From assembly GCF_041088075.1 (NCBI RefSeq), contig NZ_JBGCVY010000059.1:13639-77638 (forward strand): a DNA stretch of 64,000 bases, read 5' to 3'. This document shows positions 1 to 9,299 of the stretch, piece after piece (positions within the stretch are counted from its first letter, which is position 1; each line of letters starts with the position of its first letter). Position numbers and translations under genes: made by a program. This DNA comes from Mucilaginibacter_A sp041088075. Its GTDB lineage: Bacteria; Bacteroidota; Bacteroidia; Sphingobacteriales; Sphingobacteriaceae. The notes under the pieces are model-generated. The model was not told the origin of the DNA and did no database searches. It saw only the letters and a program-made list of their open reading frames with translations.

Positions 1-1164
1 GCACTAAAAGCACCTGCCAATTCTTTATCAATTAATGACAAAAGCTTTTTAGGAAGTGATTTTAAGGATGATTATACCGAAGCGTTCAGAAAGTGCATTG
101 CCGAGGCTGCAAAGACTGGAAAAAGCGTATTTATTCCGGCCGGCACTTTCAAAATTACCGGTGATATTGTTGTCCCTGCAAATATTACCATTCAAGGTGC
201 CGGCATGTGGCATACCATTTTAACCGGAGATGAAACGCTTTATACCGATGCAACCAAACGGGTACGGATAAAGGGCAACGGCAGTAATATCCATCTATCG
301 GATTTTGCGATCATCGGTAAATTGAATTACAGAAGCGACAGTGAGGCTAATGACGGCATTGTTGGGTCTTACGGAACCAATTCTACTATTTCCCGTCTTT
401 GGATCGAACACACAAAAGTTGGGATGTGGATCGAGAACTCCAGCAAATTGAAGATTACCGGTTGCCGGATGCGGAACACCATTGCCGACGGGATAAATTT
501 TTGTGTGGGGATGAACCAATCAACCATAGAAAACTGCACGGCGCGAGGTACAGGCGATGATTGCTTTGCCATTTGGCCAACCGTTTATGACAAACAGCTA
601 TTTTCTCCGGGGCATAACCTAATTACACATTGCACTGCCCAACTGCCATTTCTGGCAAACGGGTCGGCCATTTACGGCGGTGATAGCAACCGGATAGAAA
701 ATTGCCTGTTTACCGATATTTCTCCCGGTTCGGCTGTTCTCATCAGCACCACTTTTCCTACAGAAAGTAAAGATAAAAGCATCAACAATAATTTTAGCGG
801 CACAACGGTTGTTGCAGATTGTACGATAAAAACCAGCGGCGGCTTTGACCACGAGTGGGACTGGCGCGCCGCAGTAGAAATTTGTATTGATAAAAGAAGC
901 ATTTCAGGGATCGAAATGAATAACTTAAATATCGAAAACAGCTTATCTAACGGACTGAGCGTGATTGCTAAAAATGAGGGTGAAAAAGTAGGCGTGCTTT
1001 CCAATGCCATCCTGAAAAATATAAATATTTCAACTTATGGCGTTGGCGCAAAAGACAAATATGGTTTGTTTATTTCTAAGGATGCACATGGCAGCCTTGT
1101 TTTGATGGGTTCTCACATTCCTAATATAAAAAATGAATCCGAGGGTTTTACGATAAGGCGATAG
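1..1164 (+). CDS. Right-handed beta-helix glycosidase, GH87-like (alpha-1,3-glucanase/mycodextranase), 5' end missing
   Basis: The frame is open from base 1, so the gene begins upstream of the window and only its C-terminal 387 residues are seen. The first visible part (AFRKCIAEAAKTGKSVFIPA, then GTFKIT and QGAGMWHT) is the usual opening of a pectin-lyase-fold beta-helix. Later come EHTKVGMW, ADGIN and GTGDDCFAIWP; the DD pair and the Asp of ADGIN sit where acid catalysts lie in GH87-type enzymes. GH28 polygalacturonases also carry GDD, but their GHG and RIK motifs are not visible. The protein probably cleaves an extracellular alpha-glucan. Bases 889-902 hold one copy of the window-wide GATAAAAGAAGCAT motif, read here as DKRS. 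Confidence 0.6.
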   Translation, partial: ALKAPANSLSINDKSFLGSDFKDDYTEAFRKCIAEAAKTGKSVFIPAGTFKITGDIVVPANITIQGAGMWHTILTGDETLYTDATKRVRIKGNGSNIHLSDFAIIGKLNYRSDSEANDGIVGSYGTNSTISRLWIEHTKVGMWIENSSKLKITGCRMRNTIADGINFCVGMNQSTIENCTARGTGDDCFAIWPTVYDKQLFSPGHNLITHCTAQLPFLANGSAIYGGDSNRIENCLFTDISPGSAVLISTTFPTESKDKSINNNFSGTTVVADCTIKTSGGFDHEWDWRAAVEICIDKRSISGIEMNNLNIENSLSNGLSVIAKNEGEKVGVLSNAILKNINISTYGVGAKDKYGLFISKDAHGSLVLMGSHIPNIKNESEGFTIRR

Positions 1165-1303
1165 GTATATATTTTAACCTCCATCCGCTTGAAGAACACT
1201 TGCAGGATAACACCTTGAATACTCCGAAGCGGCAGGTAGCCGCCCAGGCGCGGAAAGGCCGGACAAAACGCCCGGAGGGATCGGGTTTGTCTTGATTTCG
1301 TTG

Positions 1304-1426
1304 GTTCTTTTTGTTCAAGCAAAAAGAACATAATACAAACAAACACAGGTTTGCTAAAATAATAACCACGATCATTAACGGGTCTTCGCCCTGTCTTTAC
1401 GTTCTTTTGTCTTGACACAAAAGAAC
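1304..1426. repeat. Two AT-rich perfect hairpins in a gene-free stretch
   Basis: The gap 1165-1643 holds no credible gene. GTTCTTTTTG at 1304-1313 pairs with CAAAAAGAAC at 1320-1329 (10 bp stem, 6 nt loop). GTTCTTTTGT at 1401-1410 pairs with ACAAAAGAAC at 1417-1426 (10 bp stem, 6 nt loop). Both face the end of the beta-helix gene and could end transcription in either direction. The flanking sequence (about 1200-1300 and 1430-1520) is GC-richer than its surroundings and looks like decayed repeat material. Confidence 0.6.
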
Positions 1427-1541
1427 CAAAAAGTCAAGAATGCCGGATCACCTCCGGGCGGCATTCCTCCCCACGCTCCTGGGCGCATACCTTGCAAACG
1501 GCCCTGCAAGTTCTAAAAAAACAAGAAGCTGCTTTTTCATT

Positions 1542-1571
1542 CACCTAATTTATGCCGATAAAAGAAGCATC
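1542..1571 (+). repeat. Copy of the GATAAAAGAAGCATC motif
   Basis: Full-length unit with arm CACCTAATTTATGCC followed by the core, 73 bases before the epimerase start. It is unpaired: no inverted partner is nearby. Confidence 0.85.
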
Positions 1572-1643
1572 AGATAAAGTACCGATAACAAATATTTGAA
1601 CCAATTATTCTAAAAAAGATGATCAAAACAACTACATTTCACC

Positions 1644-2741
1644 ATGAAATTCACCGCTTTTGAAATCTATAAATATGCCATCCCGATGGTGCCTTTTACC
1701 ATTGCAACCGGCACCATGGATTTTGCCCAGAATATCTTTGTCCGTGCGCACACCGATTCCGGTTTAACTGGTGTTGGTGAATGTTCTGCTTTCCCGATGA
1801 TCGTTGGCGAAACACAAAACACATGTTATGAATTGGCCAAAGATTTTGCCAAACTATGGAAAAATAAAGATGCTTTAGACTTGGATGCAAGATTGGCAGA
1901 ATTGGATTTATTTATCGCCAGAAATTACACCATAAAAAGTGCCTTCGATATGCTGTTGTACGATCTGGCGGCCAAGCAAGCCAACCAGCCTTTGTACCAA
2001 TTTTTGGGCGGGGAAAAGCGAAAGATCGAAACCGATATTACCATCGGGATTGCAACGCCGGAAGCAATGGCGCAAACGGCCATCCAATTTAAGGCACAAG
2101 GCTACAACATGATCAAAGTAAAATTGGGCAAAAACCCGGTTGAAGATGTGGAGCGGATCAAACAAATCAGGAATGCCATCGGCCCAGAAATTAAGTTGCG
2201 GTTGGATGCAAACCAGGGCTGGACTTATGACGATGCTGTTTTTACCTTGCAAAATTTAGCGCCCTACAACATCCAATTTTGCGAGCAGCCGATGCGCACT
2301 TATAATGATAGTTTGTTGCCTAAACTTTGTCAGCTTTCACCCATTGCAATTATGGCCGATGAAAGTGTTTACACACACCACGATGCCGAACGCATTATCC
2401 AAAACAAAGCCGCAAGTTATATTAACATCAAACTTGCAAAAAGCGGTGGCATCAGCGAAGCTATCAAAATCAACCAAATTGCCGAACAAAACGGCATACA
2501 TTGTATGCAGGGCGGCATGTTGGAAAGCCGGTTGGCCTTAACCGCAAACGTCCATTTCGCCATGGCTTTTAAAAATATTGTTTTCTTTGATTTGGACACT
2601 TGTTTGTTGGGCCACAAAATTGATCCGGTTATTGGTGGTTGCAAATACAATATTGCACAATTAGAAATCCAAGATACGCCAGGGATTGGGGCGGATGTGG
2701 ATCAAAGTTACTTGGATGGTTTGGAACATATTGTGATTTAA
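1644..2741 (+). CDS. Dipeptide epimerase (L-Ala-D/L-Glu epimerase type, enolase superfamily)
   Basis: This 365-residue protein has the full MLE-subgroup active-site series: KVK at 158-160, D188 in LDANQGW, E214 in CEQPM, D239 in ADES and K263 in IKLAKSGG. The three acids bind Mg2+ and the two lysines are the acid/base pair that inverts the alpha-carbon. The length is normal for the family. In bacteria such enzymes epimerise L-Ala-D-Glu or similar dipeptides during murein peptide recycling; the exact dipeptide cannot be read from sequence. The gene stands alone and converges with the aldo/keto reductase; the gap between them holds a motif pair. Confidence 0.85.
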   Translation: MKFTAFEIYKYAIPMVPFTIATGTMDFAQNIFVRAHTDSGLTGVGECSAFPMIVGETQNTCYELAKDFAKLWKNKDALDLDARLAELDLFIARNYTIKSAFDMLLYDLAAKQANQPLYQFLGGEKRKIETDITIGIATPEAMAQTAIQFKAQGYNMIKVKLGKNPVEDVERIKQIRNAIGPEIKLRLDANQGWTYDDAVFTLQNLAPYNIQFCEQPMRTYNDSLLPKLCQLSPIAIMADESVYTHHDAERIIQNKAASYINIKLAKSGGISEAIKINQIAEQNGIHCMQGGMLESRLALTANVHFAMAFKNIVFFDLDTCLLGHKIDPVIGGCKYNIAQLEIQDTPGIGADVDQSYLDGLEHIVI

Positions 2742-2755
2742 TTGATGTTTGTTTT

Positions 2756-2889
2756 GATGCTTCTTTTATCCCTATAAAATTGGTGAAGTTTCATTGCCGC
2801 GGCCTTGAGGCCGCGGATAACAATTATAAATTTAACATAAAAAATTAAAAAATAAGGTTCACTAATTTTTAGTGCATAAAAGAAGCATC
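2756..2889. repeat. Inverted motif pair with GC hairpin between convergent genes
   Basis: A minus-oriented unit (2756-2785, GATGCTTCTTTTATC first) faces a plus-oriented unit (2860-2889). Between them lies a perfect 8-bp hairpin, CCGCGGCC at 2797-2804 and GGCCGCGG at 2809-2816, with a TTGA loop. The block fills most of the 174-base gap between two convergent stop codons, so it may act as a two-way terminator. A related unit-plus-hairpin block recurs at 4466-4550. Confidence 0.8.
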
Positions 2890-2915
2890 AAACTTATCTT
2901 TCAAAAAATAGACAT

Positions 2916-3917
2916 TTAATTCAACTGCTTGTCTTGTATCATTTGCTGTTGGGCATTATTTATTTCGTGCGGATAATCCAGCGAAATGGCGCTGACTTCA
3001 TCTAATTTGTTTAAATGTTCCTGGTTAAGTTGGATGTTGATTGCCCCCAAATTATCTTCCAATTGTGCACTTGTCCTGGGCCCGATAATGGTAAAGCCGC
3101 CTTTTGCATTTACCCAAGCAATGGCAACCTGGCCGGGGTTAGCGCCAATTTCATCAGCAACCGAAATAAGCACATCCATTACAGCTTCTGTTTTTGCAGC
3201 TTTTGTTTTTTCTAAACCGCCCATCAAATTGATGCGGCCGGTTTCGCCTTTTCGGTATTTTCCCGTAAGGATTCCGCCTGCCAAAGGCGAATAAGTCATC
3301 AAACCCATTCCAAAGTGTTTCGCCATCGGAAGCAGTTCCCGCTCTGCCGTCCGCTGTAAAAGATTGTATTCTATTTGAAGCGCTGCCATCGGCACTAAAC
3401 CTCGGATGTTAGCAGTATTTGAAGCAGTTGCCGTTTTCCAGGCCGAAAAATTGGCCAGGCCGCCATAATTGATTTTGCCCGCTTTTGCCAGGTCGTCCAA
3501 ACCGCGCACAATTTCTTCAACCGGCGTTACGCCATCGTCAAAGTGCGCCATGTAAATATCAATATGGTCGGTTTTCAAACGCTTTAGGCTTTCTTCTACC
3601 GATTGGACCATTATTTTGCGGTTGTTTCCGATGGCACCTGAAGGCGGGTTTGAACGGCTGGTACGGGTATATTTGGAAGAAATAACAAAATCATTTCTGT
3701 TGGCGGCAATAAATTTACCGATCAGCCGCTCAGACTCGCCCAATTTATACTGATCTGAAGTATCTATAAAATTTCCCCCTGCTTCGGCATAATGCTCAAA
3801 AATGGCACGCGCTTCTTCCGGGTTTGAACCGTAATCAGAACCAGTGCCAAACATAGCTGCACCCAAAACCATTTCACTTGCATATAAACCTGTTGTCCCG
3901 AATAATTTGTATTTCAT
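2916..3917 (-). CDS. Aldo/keto reductase
   Basis: This is a 333-residue NADPH-dependent (beta/alpha)8 oxidoreductase. The catalytic tetrad is visible: D52 and Y57 in IDTSDQY, K82 in SSKY and H125 in MAHFDD. The C-terminal part (TIIGPRTSAQLEDNLGA) is the usual cofactor-binding end of the AKR11/12-like bacterial group. The substrate is unknown, likely an aldehyde or ketone. The HxlR-type regulator at 4047 is divergently transcribed from a shared 129-base region and is the obvious candidate controller. Confidence 0.88.
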   Translation of the reverse strand: MKYKLFGTTGLYASEMVLGAAMFGTGSDYGSNPEEARAIFEHYAEAGGNFIDTSDQYKLGESERLIGKFIAANRNDFVISSKYTRTSRSNPPSGAIGNNRKIMVQSVEESLKRLKTDHIDIYMAHFDDGVTPVEEIVRGLDDLAKAGKINYGGLANFSAWKTATASNTANIRGLVPMAALQIEYNLLQRTAERELLPMAKHFGMGLMTYSPLAGGILTGKYRKGETGRINLMGGLEKTKAAKTEAVMDVLISVADEIGANPGQVAIAWVNAKGGFTIIGPRTSAQLEDNLGAINIQLNQEHLNKLDEVSAISLDYPHEINNAQQQMIQDKQLN

Positions 3918-4046
3918 GTTTTTTAAAGTTGAAACTGATTAATAAAATACAAATCTCCATCAATAAAAAACACGGCACAAGTACGGATAAATTTATCTAT
4001 ATTAAAATTTTGCCACAACCTTGTGTTTTTGTTGTTTATGATTATT

Positions 4047-4412
4047 ATGTACGAAAGAAAAATACCTGTCATGCTTGATTGTGGCCTTCATTTGTTTAAA
4101 GAAGCAGTGAACGGCAAATGGAAAATAGAACTGATTTATCACATCTCCAAAGGCATTAAACGCCCGGGCGAACTGCAAAGAAAAATCCCGAAGGCAACAC
4201 GGCGGGTATTAGACACGCAATTAAAACAACTGGCAGAACAAGGGCTGATTTCGAAAACAGTTTTTACAGCATCGCCCCCAAAAGTGGAATACGGATTAAC
4301 CGAACTTGGAAAAACATTAATGCCTGTAATTGAAACAATTGTACGCTGGGGCGAAGACCATCGGGAAGCGTTGGAAAAGGTAGTTGATCAAAAATTTGCT
4401 GTATCAGTTTAA
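4047..4412 (+). CDS. HxlR-family winged-helix transcriptional regulator
   Basis: About 121 residues. The start MYERKIPV at 4047 is preferred over an upstream ATG that would add a hydrophobic run atypical of the family. The HxlR pattern is clear: GKWKIELIYHI, then RPGELQRKIPKATRRVLDTQLKQLAEQGLI and a wing ending YGLTELG. A Cys near the N-terminus (LDCGL) occupies the position used for redox or electrophile sensing in many HxlR/YodB proteins. It is divergent from the aldo/keto reductase, so an aldehyde- or electrophile-responsive switch is plausible but inferred. Confidence 0.85.
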   Translation: MYERKIPVMLDCGLHLFKEAVNGKWKIELIYHISKGIKRPGELQRKIPKATRRVLDTQLKQLAEQGLISKTVFTASPPKVEYGLTELGKTLMPVIETIVRWGEDHREALEKVVDQKFAVSV

Positions 4413-4465
4413 AAATAAAGTTTTGTTGATAAAGGTCTTGTAGGTTTTTATCCTAAAATAACAGC

Positions 4466-4550
4466 AATGCTTCTTTTATCCCTATAAAATTGGTGAAGTT
4501 AAATTGCCGCGGCATTTAGGCCGTGGATAAATAGAAATTAGGCACTGGCT
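4466..4550. repeat. Motif unit plus GC hairpin, second copy
   Basis: The unit at 4466-4495 is followed by a degenerate hairpin at 4507-4526 (CCGCGGC against GCCGTGG). The whole block aligns with 2756-2840, including GGATAA after the hairpin, so it is one composite repeat present twice. It lies just after the HxlR stop codon. Confidence 0.75.
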
Positions 4551-4756
4551 TTAGCCAAAATCTTTTTATGGATGTTCATTTATAAACCTGTACTTTGATT
4601 GTATTTGGATTGTTGGCCAAAGCCTTTGTTTCCTGTTTTTTATCCAAAACCTAAAGGCCGGAACAATGGCTGGTTTATCACCAATTGTAATCCTGAAAAC
4701 TTTACCTATCTTAACAGCCACTTGTTTAAAACTGTTAAATTTATTTGGGCCGAGCC

Positions 4757-4850
4757 GATGCTTCTTTTATGCCCTAAAAATCATTATGCTTCCTGTGTTT
4801 TTTTAAACCACGGGATGCCAATACAAATTTTTATAGGGTAAAAGAAGTAT
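4757..4850. repeat. Inverted motif pair upstream of the PKD protein gene
   Basis: Minus unit at 4757-4783 and plus unit at 4818-4850, the latter with the GAAGTAT allele. Apart from this pair and the 4466-4550 block, the 4413-4943 gap shows only low-quality reading frames and no recognisable gene. Confidence 0.75.
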
Positions 4851-4943
4851 GCCATCAATACCAGGCATTAGCAAAAACCCTACGTAAATTGGAACAGAAC
4901 CTTAAATAACGGTGGCAAAAATTGATTGGTAAGAAAAACCTGT

Positions 4944-7193
4944 ATGTTCGGTAAAGTAGCTGGCAGATTGATAAATACTTTAAAAAGAAAGGTTATTTGG
5001 ATTGGATTGCTGCTGTTTTTAATGAGCAATAAAGTGTACGCACAAAGTTTAGGCGACCCGATTGTTAACATTACTTTTGGTTCCGGCACCAACAGAAGTT
5101 CGGGCGCTTTGGCTGCTGACTCTGGTTCTACCACTTATTTGTATAGTGCTGCTTTCCCCAACGATGGTTATTACACCATTGTAAATTCTACCATCGGTTT
5201 AAACCGTGGCTGGTGGACAACGAGCGACCATACCGGCAACCCGGGCGGTTATATGATGGTGGTGAACGGCAGTTACGATCCCGGTATTTTTTATACCCGC
5301 ACTGTTGGCGGCTTGTGCGGCAATACCACGTATCAGTTTGCAGCCTGGATCAAAAACCTGTTAAACTATAATGGCATTTTGCCCAACGTTAGTTTTTCCA
5401 TCGAAACAACCGGCGGGACAGTTTTGGTTTCCGGCACTACGGGAAATATCCCTGAAGCCAATGTTTGGATGCAATACCCTTTTACCTTTACCACACCTGT
5501 TGGCACCGAAAGTGTGGTGATCAAAATGACCAATAATGCACCGGGAGGTATCGGGAACGATATTGCTATTGATGACATCACTTTCAGGCCATACGGCGCG
5601 CCGGTGCAGGCTGCTTTTAACCAGTCGGCAATGGATATGGCTACTTGTGCAGGCACGCCTCAAAATATAAACATCAATGCTGCAACAACGCTGGCAACAG
5701 GCTATCTTCAAAAATTGCAGCTATTGGTTAAAGGCGTTTGGACCGATCAATCCCCGGCCGGTACAAGTTCAGTTTATACCTTTTCTTCTCCATCCAATGC
5801 GGGCAGTTATTACTATCGCTTGGTTTCGGCCCAGGCCAATAACATTGGTTCGTCAAACTGTGTAGTTGCCTCAAATACGCTTACTTTAACGGTGCTAGCT
5901 TTGCCAACCGTGGTATTTTCTACGGCCGGTGCCACTTGTGTGGGCGATTCAACCTATTTCAAAGACCAGTCTGTTTCAAACGGAAGTACTTTGACTAACT
6001 GGTTATGGGATTTTGGCGATGGCCAGACTTCCGCTTTGCGAAACCCGGCGCACAAATACGCCCGGGCGGAAGTTTACCCGGTCAGCCTTACCGTAACTTC
6101 AGCTATCGGTTGTTCGGCTGCCGCAACAAAAAGTTTTACTGTAAATGGTGCTGCGCCGGTTGCTTCTTTTACCGTATTAAATTCCGGTGGACTGTGCAGT
6201 AATCAGGAGGTTTTTTTTACTAACCAGGCTACGGTAGATTTCGGAAGCATTACCAAAGTGCAATGGTTTTTTGATTACGGCAATAACCCAACCGTGTCAG
6301 AAACAGACATTAACCCGGCTTATGGCAAAACTTACCGGCATACTTATACGCCATTTTATACGCCTGCCAGCCAAAACTACCAGGTGCGGATGCTGGCCTA
6401 TTCCGGCAGTTCCTGTGTTTCAGAAGTAGTTAAAACGATAACGCTTTTGGCAACGCCGCAGTTAACTTTTCCTGTTCCTTCCGGGATTTGCCTGGATGCA
6501 AAACCGGTTCAATTAACTGCAGGTGAAAGAAACGGAACGGCAGGAACAGGCGTTTACGCCGGTACAGGTGTTAGCGCTTCCGGTTTGTTTAATCCTGCTG
6601 TTGCCGGTGCGGGTACTTTTGCTGTCCGGTATATTTTTGCTTCTGCTAATACTTGTGCCGATACCATCAGCCAAAATATTACAGTCAGCCCGCTTCCGCA
6701 AGTAAGCGCAGGCGCGGATATGGTGGTATTAGAAGGCGGAAATACCAAACTGAAAGCTACGGCAAGCGGCGACAGCCTGACTTATGCCTGGTCGCCCGCC
6801 GCAGGTTTAAGCAGTACAACGATATTAAACCCGGTTGTAACGCCCACGTCTGATCTAACTTATACGCTCACCGTAACCAGCAGTAAAGGCTGTTCTGCTT
6901 CAAGCCGGGTTTTGGTATCGGTTTTAAAAGCACCGGTTGTGCCCAATACATTTACGCCAAATGGTGATGGCATCAACGATACCTGGAACATTAAATATTT
7001 AAACACTTATGCGGATGGCACGGTTGAGGTTTTTAACCGTTACGGAAACAAAGTTTATTTCTCCGTGGGGTATCCGGTTCCCTGGGACGGCAGGTTTAAA
7101 GGAATTGATCTTCCCGTAAGTACTTACTATTACATCATCAACCCAAAACAAGGTCGGAAGATACTTTCCGGTTGGGTTACAATTATACGATAA
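4944..7193 (+). CDS. Secreted PKD-domain protein with gliding-motility-type (T9SS, type B) C-terminal domain
   Basis: The ATG at 4944 gives 749 residues; an in-frame TTG 18 bases upstream is less likely. The N-terminus has a basic stretch, a hydrophobic core and VYAQ at a signal-peptidase site. An N-terminal carbohydrate-binding-like region (roughly residues 40-220) is followed by a PKD domain around 340-420 (WLWDFGDGQTS, PVSLTV) and further Ig/PKD-like repeats. The last about 85 residues (FTPNGDGINDTW, VFNRYGNKVY, WDGRF, YYYII) are the gliding-motility-associated C-terminal domain used as a type IX secretion sorting signal. It is probably a surface or matrix adhesin. No secretion genes are adjacent, as is usual for T9SS cargo. 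Confidence 0.85.
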   Translation: MFGKVAGRLINTLKRKVIWIGLLLFLMSNKVYAQSLGDPIVNITFGSGTNRSSGALAADSGSTTYLYSAAFPNDGYYTIVNSTIGLNRGWWTTSDHTGNPGGYMMVVNGSYDPGIFYTRTVGGLCGNTTYQFAAWIKNLLNYNGILPNVSFSIETTGGTVLVSGTTGNIPEANVWMQYPFTFTTPVGTESVVIKMTNNAPGGIGNDIAIDDITFRPYGAPVQAAFNQSAMDMATCAGTPQNININAATTLATGYLQKLQLLVKGVWTDQSPAGTSSVYTFSSPSNAGSYYYRLVSAQANNIGSSNCVVASNTLTLTVLALPTVVFSTAGATCVGDSTYFKDQSVSNGSTLTNWLWDFGDGQTSALRNPAHKYARAEVYPVSLTVTSAIGCSAAATKSFTVNGAAPVASFTVLNSGGLCSNQEVFFTNQATVDFGSITKVQWFFDYGNNPTVSETDINPAYGKTYRHTYTPFYTPASQNYQVRMLAYSGSSCVSEVVKTITLLATPQLTFPVPSGICLDAKPVQLTAGERNGTAGTGVYAGTGVSASGLFNPAVAGAGTFAVRYIFASANTCADTISQNITVSPLPQVSAGADMVVLEGGNTKLKATASGDSLTYAWSPAAGLSSTTILNPVVTPTSDLTYTLTVTSSKGCSASSRVLVSVLKAPVVPNTFTPNGDGINDTWNIKYLNTYADGTVEVFNRYGNKVYFSVGYPVPWDGRFKGIDLPVSTYYYIINPKQGRKILSGWVTIIR

Positions 7194-7277
7194 TTGGGTT
7201 TCTGATCACTAAAATTGATATAAGGGTTATTTAAATTTTTTTTGATTACATCGTTCATTTACTGATATTTATTAAAG

Positions 7278-7385
7278 AACACACCCCTGACCTCTCTCGA
7301 GAGGGGAAGCATGGTTTGCTACTTTTCTAACGTTTAGAAAGGCAGCGTTTGCAGGTTCCCCTCTCGAGAGGGGCAAGGGGTGTGT
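7278..7385. repeat. 30-bp inverted repeat with CTCTCGAGAG cores
   Basis: Arms 7278-7307 and 7356-7385 are near-perfect reverse complements built on CCTCTCGAGAGGGG and ACACCCCT. It lies after the PKD gene stop. C-rich inverted repeats of this kind are common between genes in this phylum and recur in variant form at 8931-9067 and 43278-43298. Confidence 0.8.
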
Positions 7386-7390
7386 CCTTT

Positions 7391-7440
7391 ATTTTTATGC
7401 CATAAAAGAAGCATTTACAAAAAGGATTAAGTTTAAACAA
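7391..7440 (+). repeat. Motif unit followed by AAGTTTAAACAA
   Basis: Plus unit at 7391-7415, then AAGTTTAAACAA at 7429-7440. This is the same order as the right end of the composite elements at 32049-32109 and 63916-63976, so it may be a truncated copy. Confidence 0.65.
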
Positions 7441-7487
7441 CCGCAAAGTAAAAATAAGCTTCGTAATTTTAAGCCGATCAAAATTGT

Positions 7488-8840
7488 ATGTACAAACTTT
7501 TCCTTTCTTCAAAACACTGCTTTAAAATTATATCCGCATACTGTTTTTATGCCCTTATAATTGGTGCAATTTCTGGTTGTTCGCATCAAATTACAAAGCA
7601 CAAGATTGTCAGGATTTTTAATGAAACCAAGATCAACCAAGATCATTTTACAGGTTTTGCTTTGTACGATCAGGATCAAAAGAAAATGGTTTATCAGGAA
7701 AATGCGGATAAGTATTTTACACCGGCCTCCAACACCAAACTTTTTACTTTTTATACTGCGTTGCAAATGCTGGGCGATTCAATTCCCGGCTTGCGTTATT
7801 TGGTTAGAAATGATTCTTTGATTTTTTGGGGAACCGGCGACCCTGCTTTTTTGCATTCTGTTTTAAAATCAACCAAAGCTTTTGATTTTTTGAAAAGCTC
7901 GACACTAAAATTGTGCTATTCGGCATCTAATTATACCGGCAACTTTTATGGTGAAGGCTGGCCTTATGGTGATTACAATGATTATTATCAGGTTGATATT
8001 ACCGCCATGCCTATACAAGATAACGTTGCTTTTATTGATGCCGATGCACAAGGCAACTTGCAAATCAAGCCTAAATATTTGAAAATGTATTTGCAAGTTG
8101 ATACTTCTTTTCACCCTAAAAATTATAGGGTAAAAAGAGCATTGGAAGAAAACAAGTTTGTATATCCTGCCGACCCAATTCCATCCAAGTTTCATCAGGA
8201 AATTCCCTGGAAAACAAGTCCAAGTTTAACTTTGGAATTGTTGCAGGATACTTTGAAAAAACCAATTGGATTGATCCAAATGCAAATGCCAACTTCAGCA
8301 AAAACACTTTATAGCATTGCTGCGGATTCTGTTTACAAGCAAATGCTTTTGCCAAGCGATAATTTTGTGGCCGAGCAATTGTTGCTGGTTTGTTCATCTA
8401 CATTGCCCGGCGGTGTTTTAAGTACGCAAAACGCCATCGCGTACAGCAAGAAAAACTTTTTAAACGGTTTGCCCGATGAACCGCAGTGGGCCGATGGCTC
8501 CGGACTTTCGCGCCAAAATTTGTTTACGCCACGGACAATGATCGCTTTATTGCAGAAGATTTGGGACAAGGTTGGCAACGAGCAAAAACTGCACAATTTA
8601 CTGCCAACCGGCGGTGTTTCGGGTACGCTCAAAAACGCTTACAAAACGGACAACGGCGTTCCGTTTGTGTGGGGAAAAACCGGCAGCCTGTCCAACAACC
8701 ACAACCAAAGCGGTTATTTGATCACGCGGAAAGGTAAACGTTTGCTGTTTTGTTACCTAAACAACAATTTTACGCGGCCAACTGCACAAATCCGTGCAGA
8801 AATGGTGCGGGTGATGACGGAAATCCACAACCGGTTTTAG
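7488..8840 (+). CDS. D-alanyl-D-alanine carboxypeptidase/endopeptidase, PBP4 type (peptidase S13)
   Basis: 450 residues with the three penicillin-binding motifs in order: S81-N-T-K84 (SxxK), S290-D-N292 (SxN) and K397-T-G. The nucleophile is S81. The N-terminal segment is hydrophobic and ends in a lipobox-like ISGC, suggesting an envelope lipoprotein. PBP4 enzymes trim or cut peptide cross-links in peptidoglycan. The length matches the short Bacteroidota form, with the large insertion between SxxK and SxN retained. The gene stands alone between two repeat-filled gaps. Confidence 0.85.
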   Translation: MYKLFLSSKHCFKIISAYCFYALIIGAISGCSHQITKHKIVRIFNETKINQDHFTGFALYDQDQKKMVYQENADKYFTPASNTKLFTFYTALQMLGDSIPGLRYLVRNDSLIFWGTGDPAFLHSVLKSTKAFDFLKSSTLKLCYSASNYTGNFYGEGWPYGDYNDYYQVDITAMPIQDNVAFIDADAQGNLQIKPKYLKMYLQVDTSFHPKNYRVKRALEENKFVYPADPIPSKFHQEIPWKTSPSLTLELLQDTLKKPIGLIQMQMPTSAKTLYSIAADSVYKQMLLPSDNFVAEQLLLVCSSTLPGGVLSTQNAIAYSKKNFLNGLPDEPQWADGSGLSRQNLFTPRTMIALLQKIWDKVGNEQKLHNLLPTGGVSGTLKNAYKTDNGVPFVWGKTGSLSNNHNQSGYLITRKGKRLLFCYLNNNFTRPTAQIRAEMVRVMTEIHNRF

Positions 8841-8898
8841 TTTAAATTCTTTTCGATAAAAAGGAAATATGCATAAAAGTTGTTTAAATATATTCGTG

Positions 8899-9180
8899 GT
8901 GCTTCTTTTACCGGGTAAAAAATTAAGGGTCATCCCCCTGGCCCCCTTCAAAGGGGGAAGAGGGCCAGGGCGCATACCTTTTCATTTCCAACCTTTTCAT
9001 CTCCAAATTTCTAAATGATAAAAAGGTAGGCGACAGGCTTCCCCCTTTGAAGGGGGTGAGGGGGATGAGTTGTTTTCATTGACTGGTTTCTATCGTTTCT
9101 TCTTATTTAAAAGTTTAAACAAGTTCACAATTAAAACTTATGCCGATAATGCCAATGCTTCTTTTATGCCCTAAATTTCA
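8899..9180. repeat. Repeat-filled gap: two motif units and a 30-bp C-rich inverted repeat
   Basis: Minus units lie at 8899-8924 and 9154-9180. Between them, arms 8931-8960 and 9038-9067 form a near-perfect 30-bp inverted repeat (CCCCCTTCAAAGGGGGAAG type), and AAGTTTAAACAAG occurs at 9111-9123. From about 9186 to 9258 runs a degenerate simple repeat based on ATGAACCATGACC. No gene is seen in 8841-9299. Confidence 0.75.
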
Positions 9181-9299
9181 GGCTGGCCATGAACCATGAC
9201 CTATGAACCATCAACCATTATCAATGAACCATGACCAATGAACTATCACCATAAACCCCGCAATTAGCTTAACTTTGGTTTTTTCCCGAAATCAAATTG

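Noticed and set aside
4599..4841. 80-codon open frame
   Set aside because: No start context or domain; it runs into a motif unit. Treated as chance.
9186..9258. Degenerate ATGAACCATGACC tracts
   Set aside because: Simple low-complexity repeat; no evidence of function beyond slippage.
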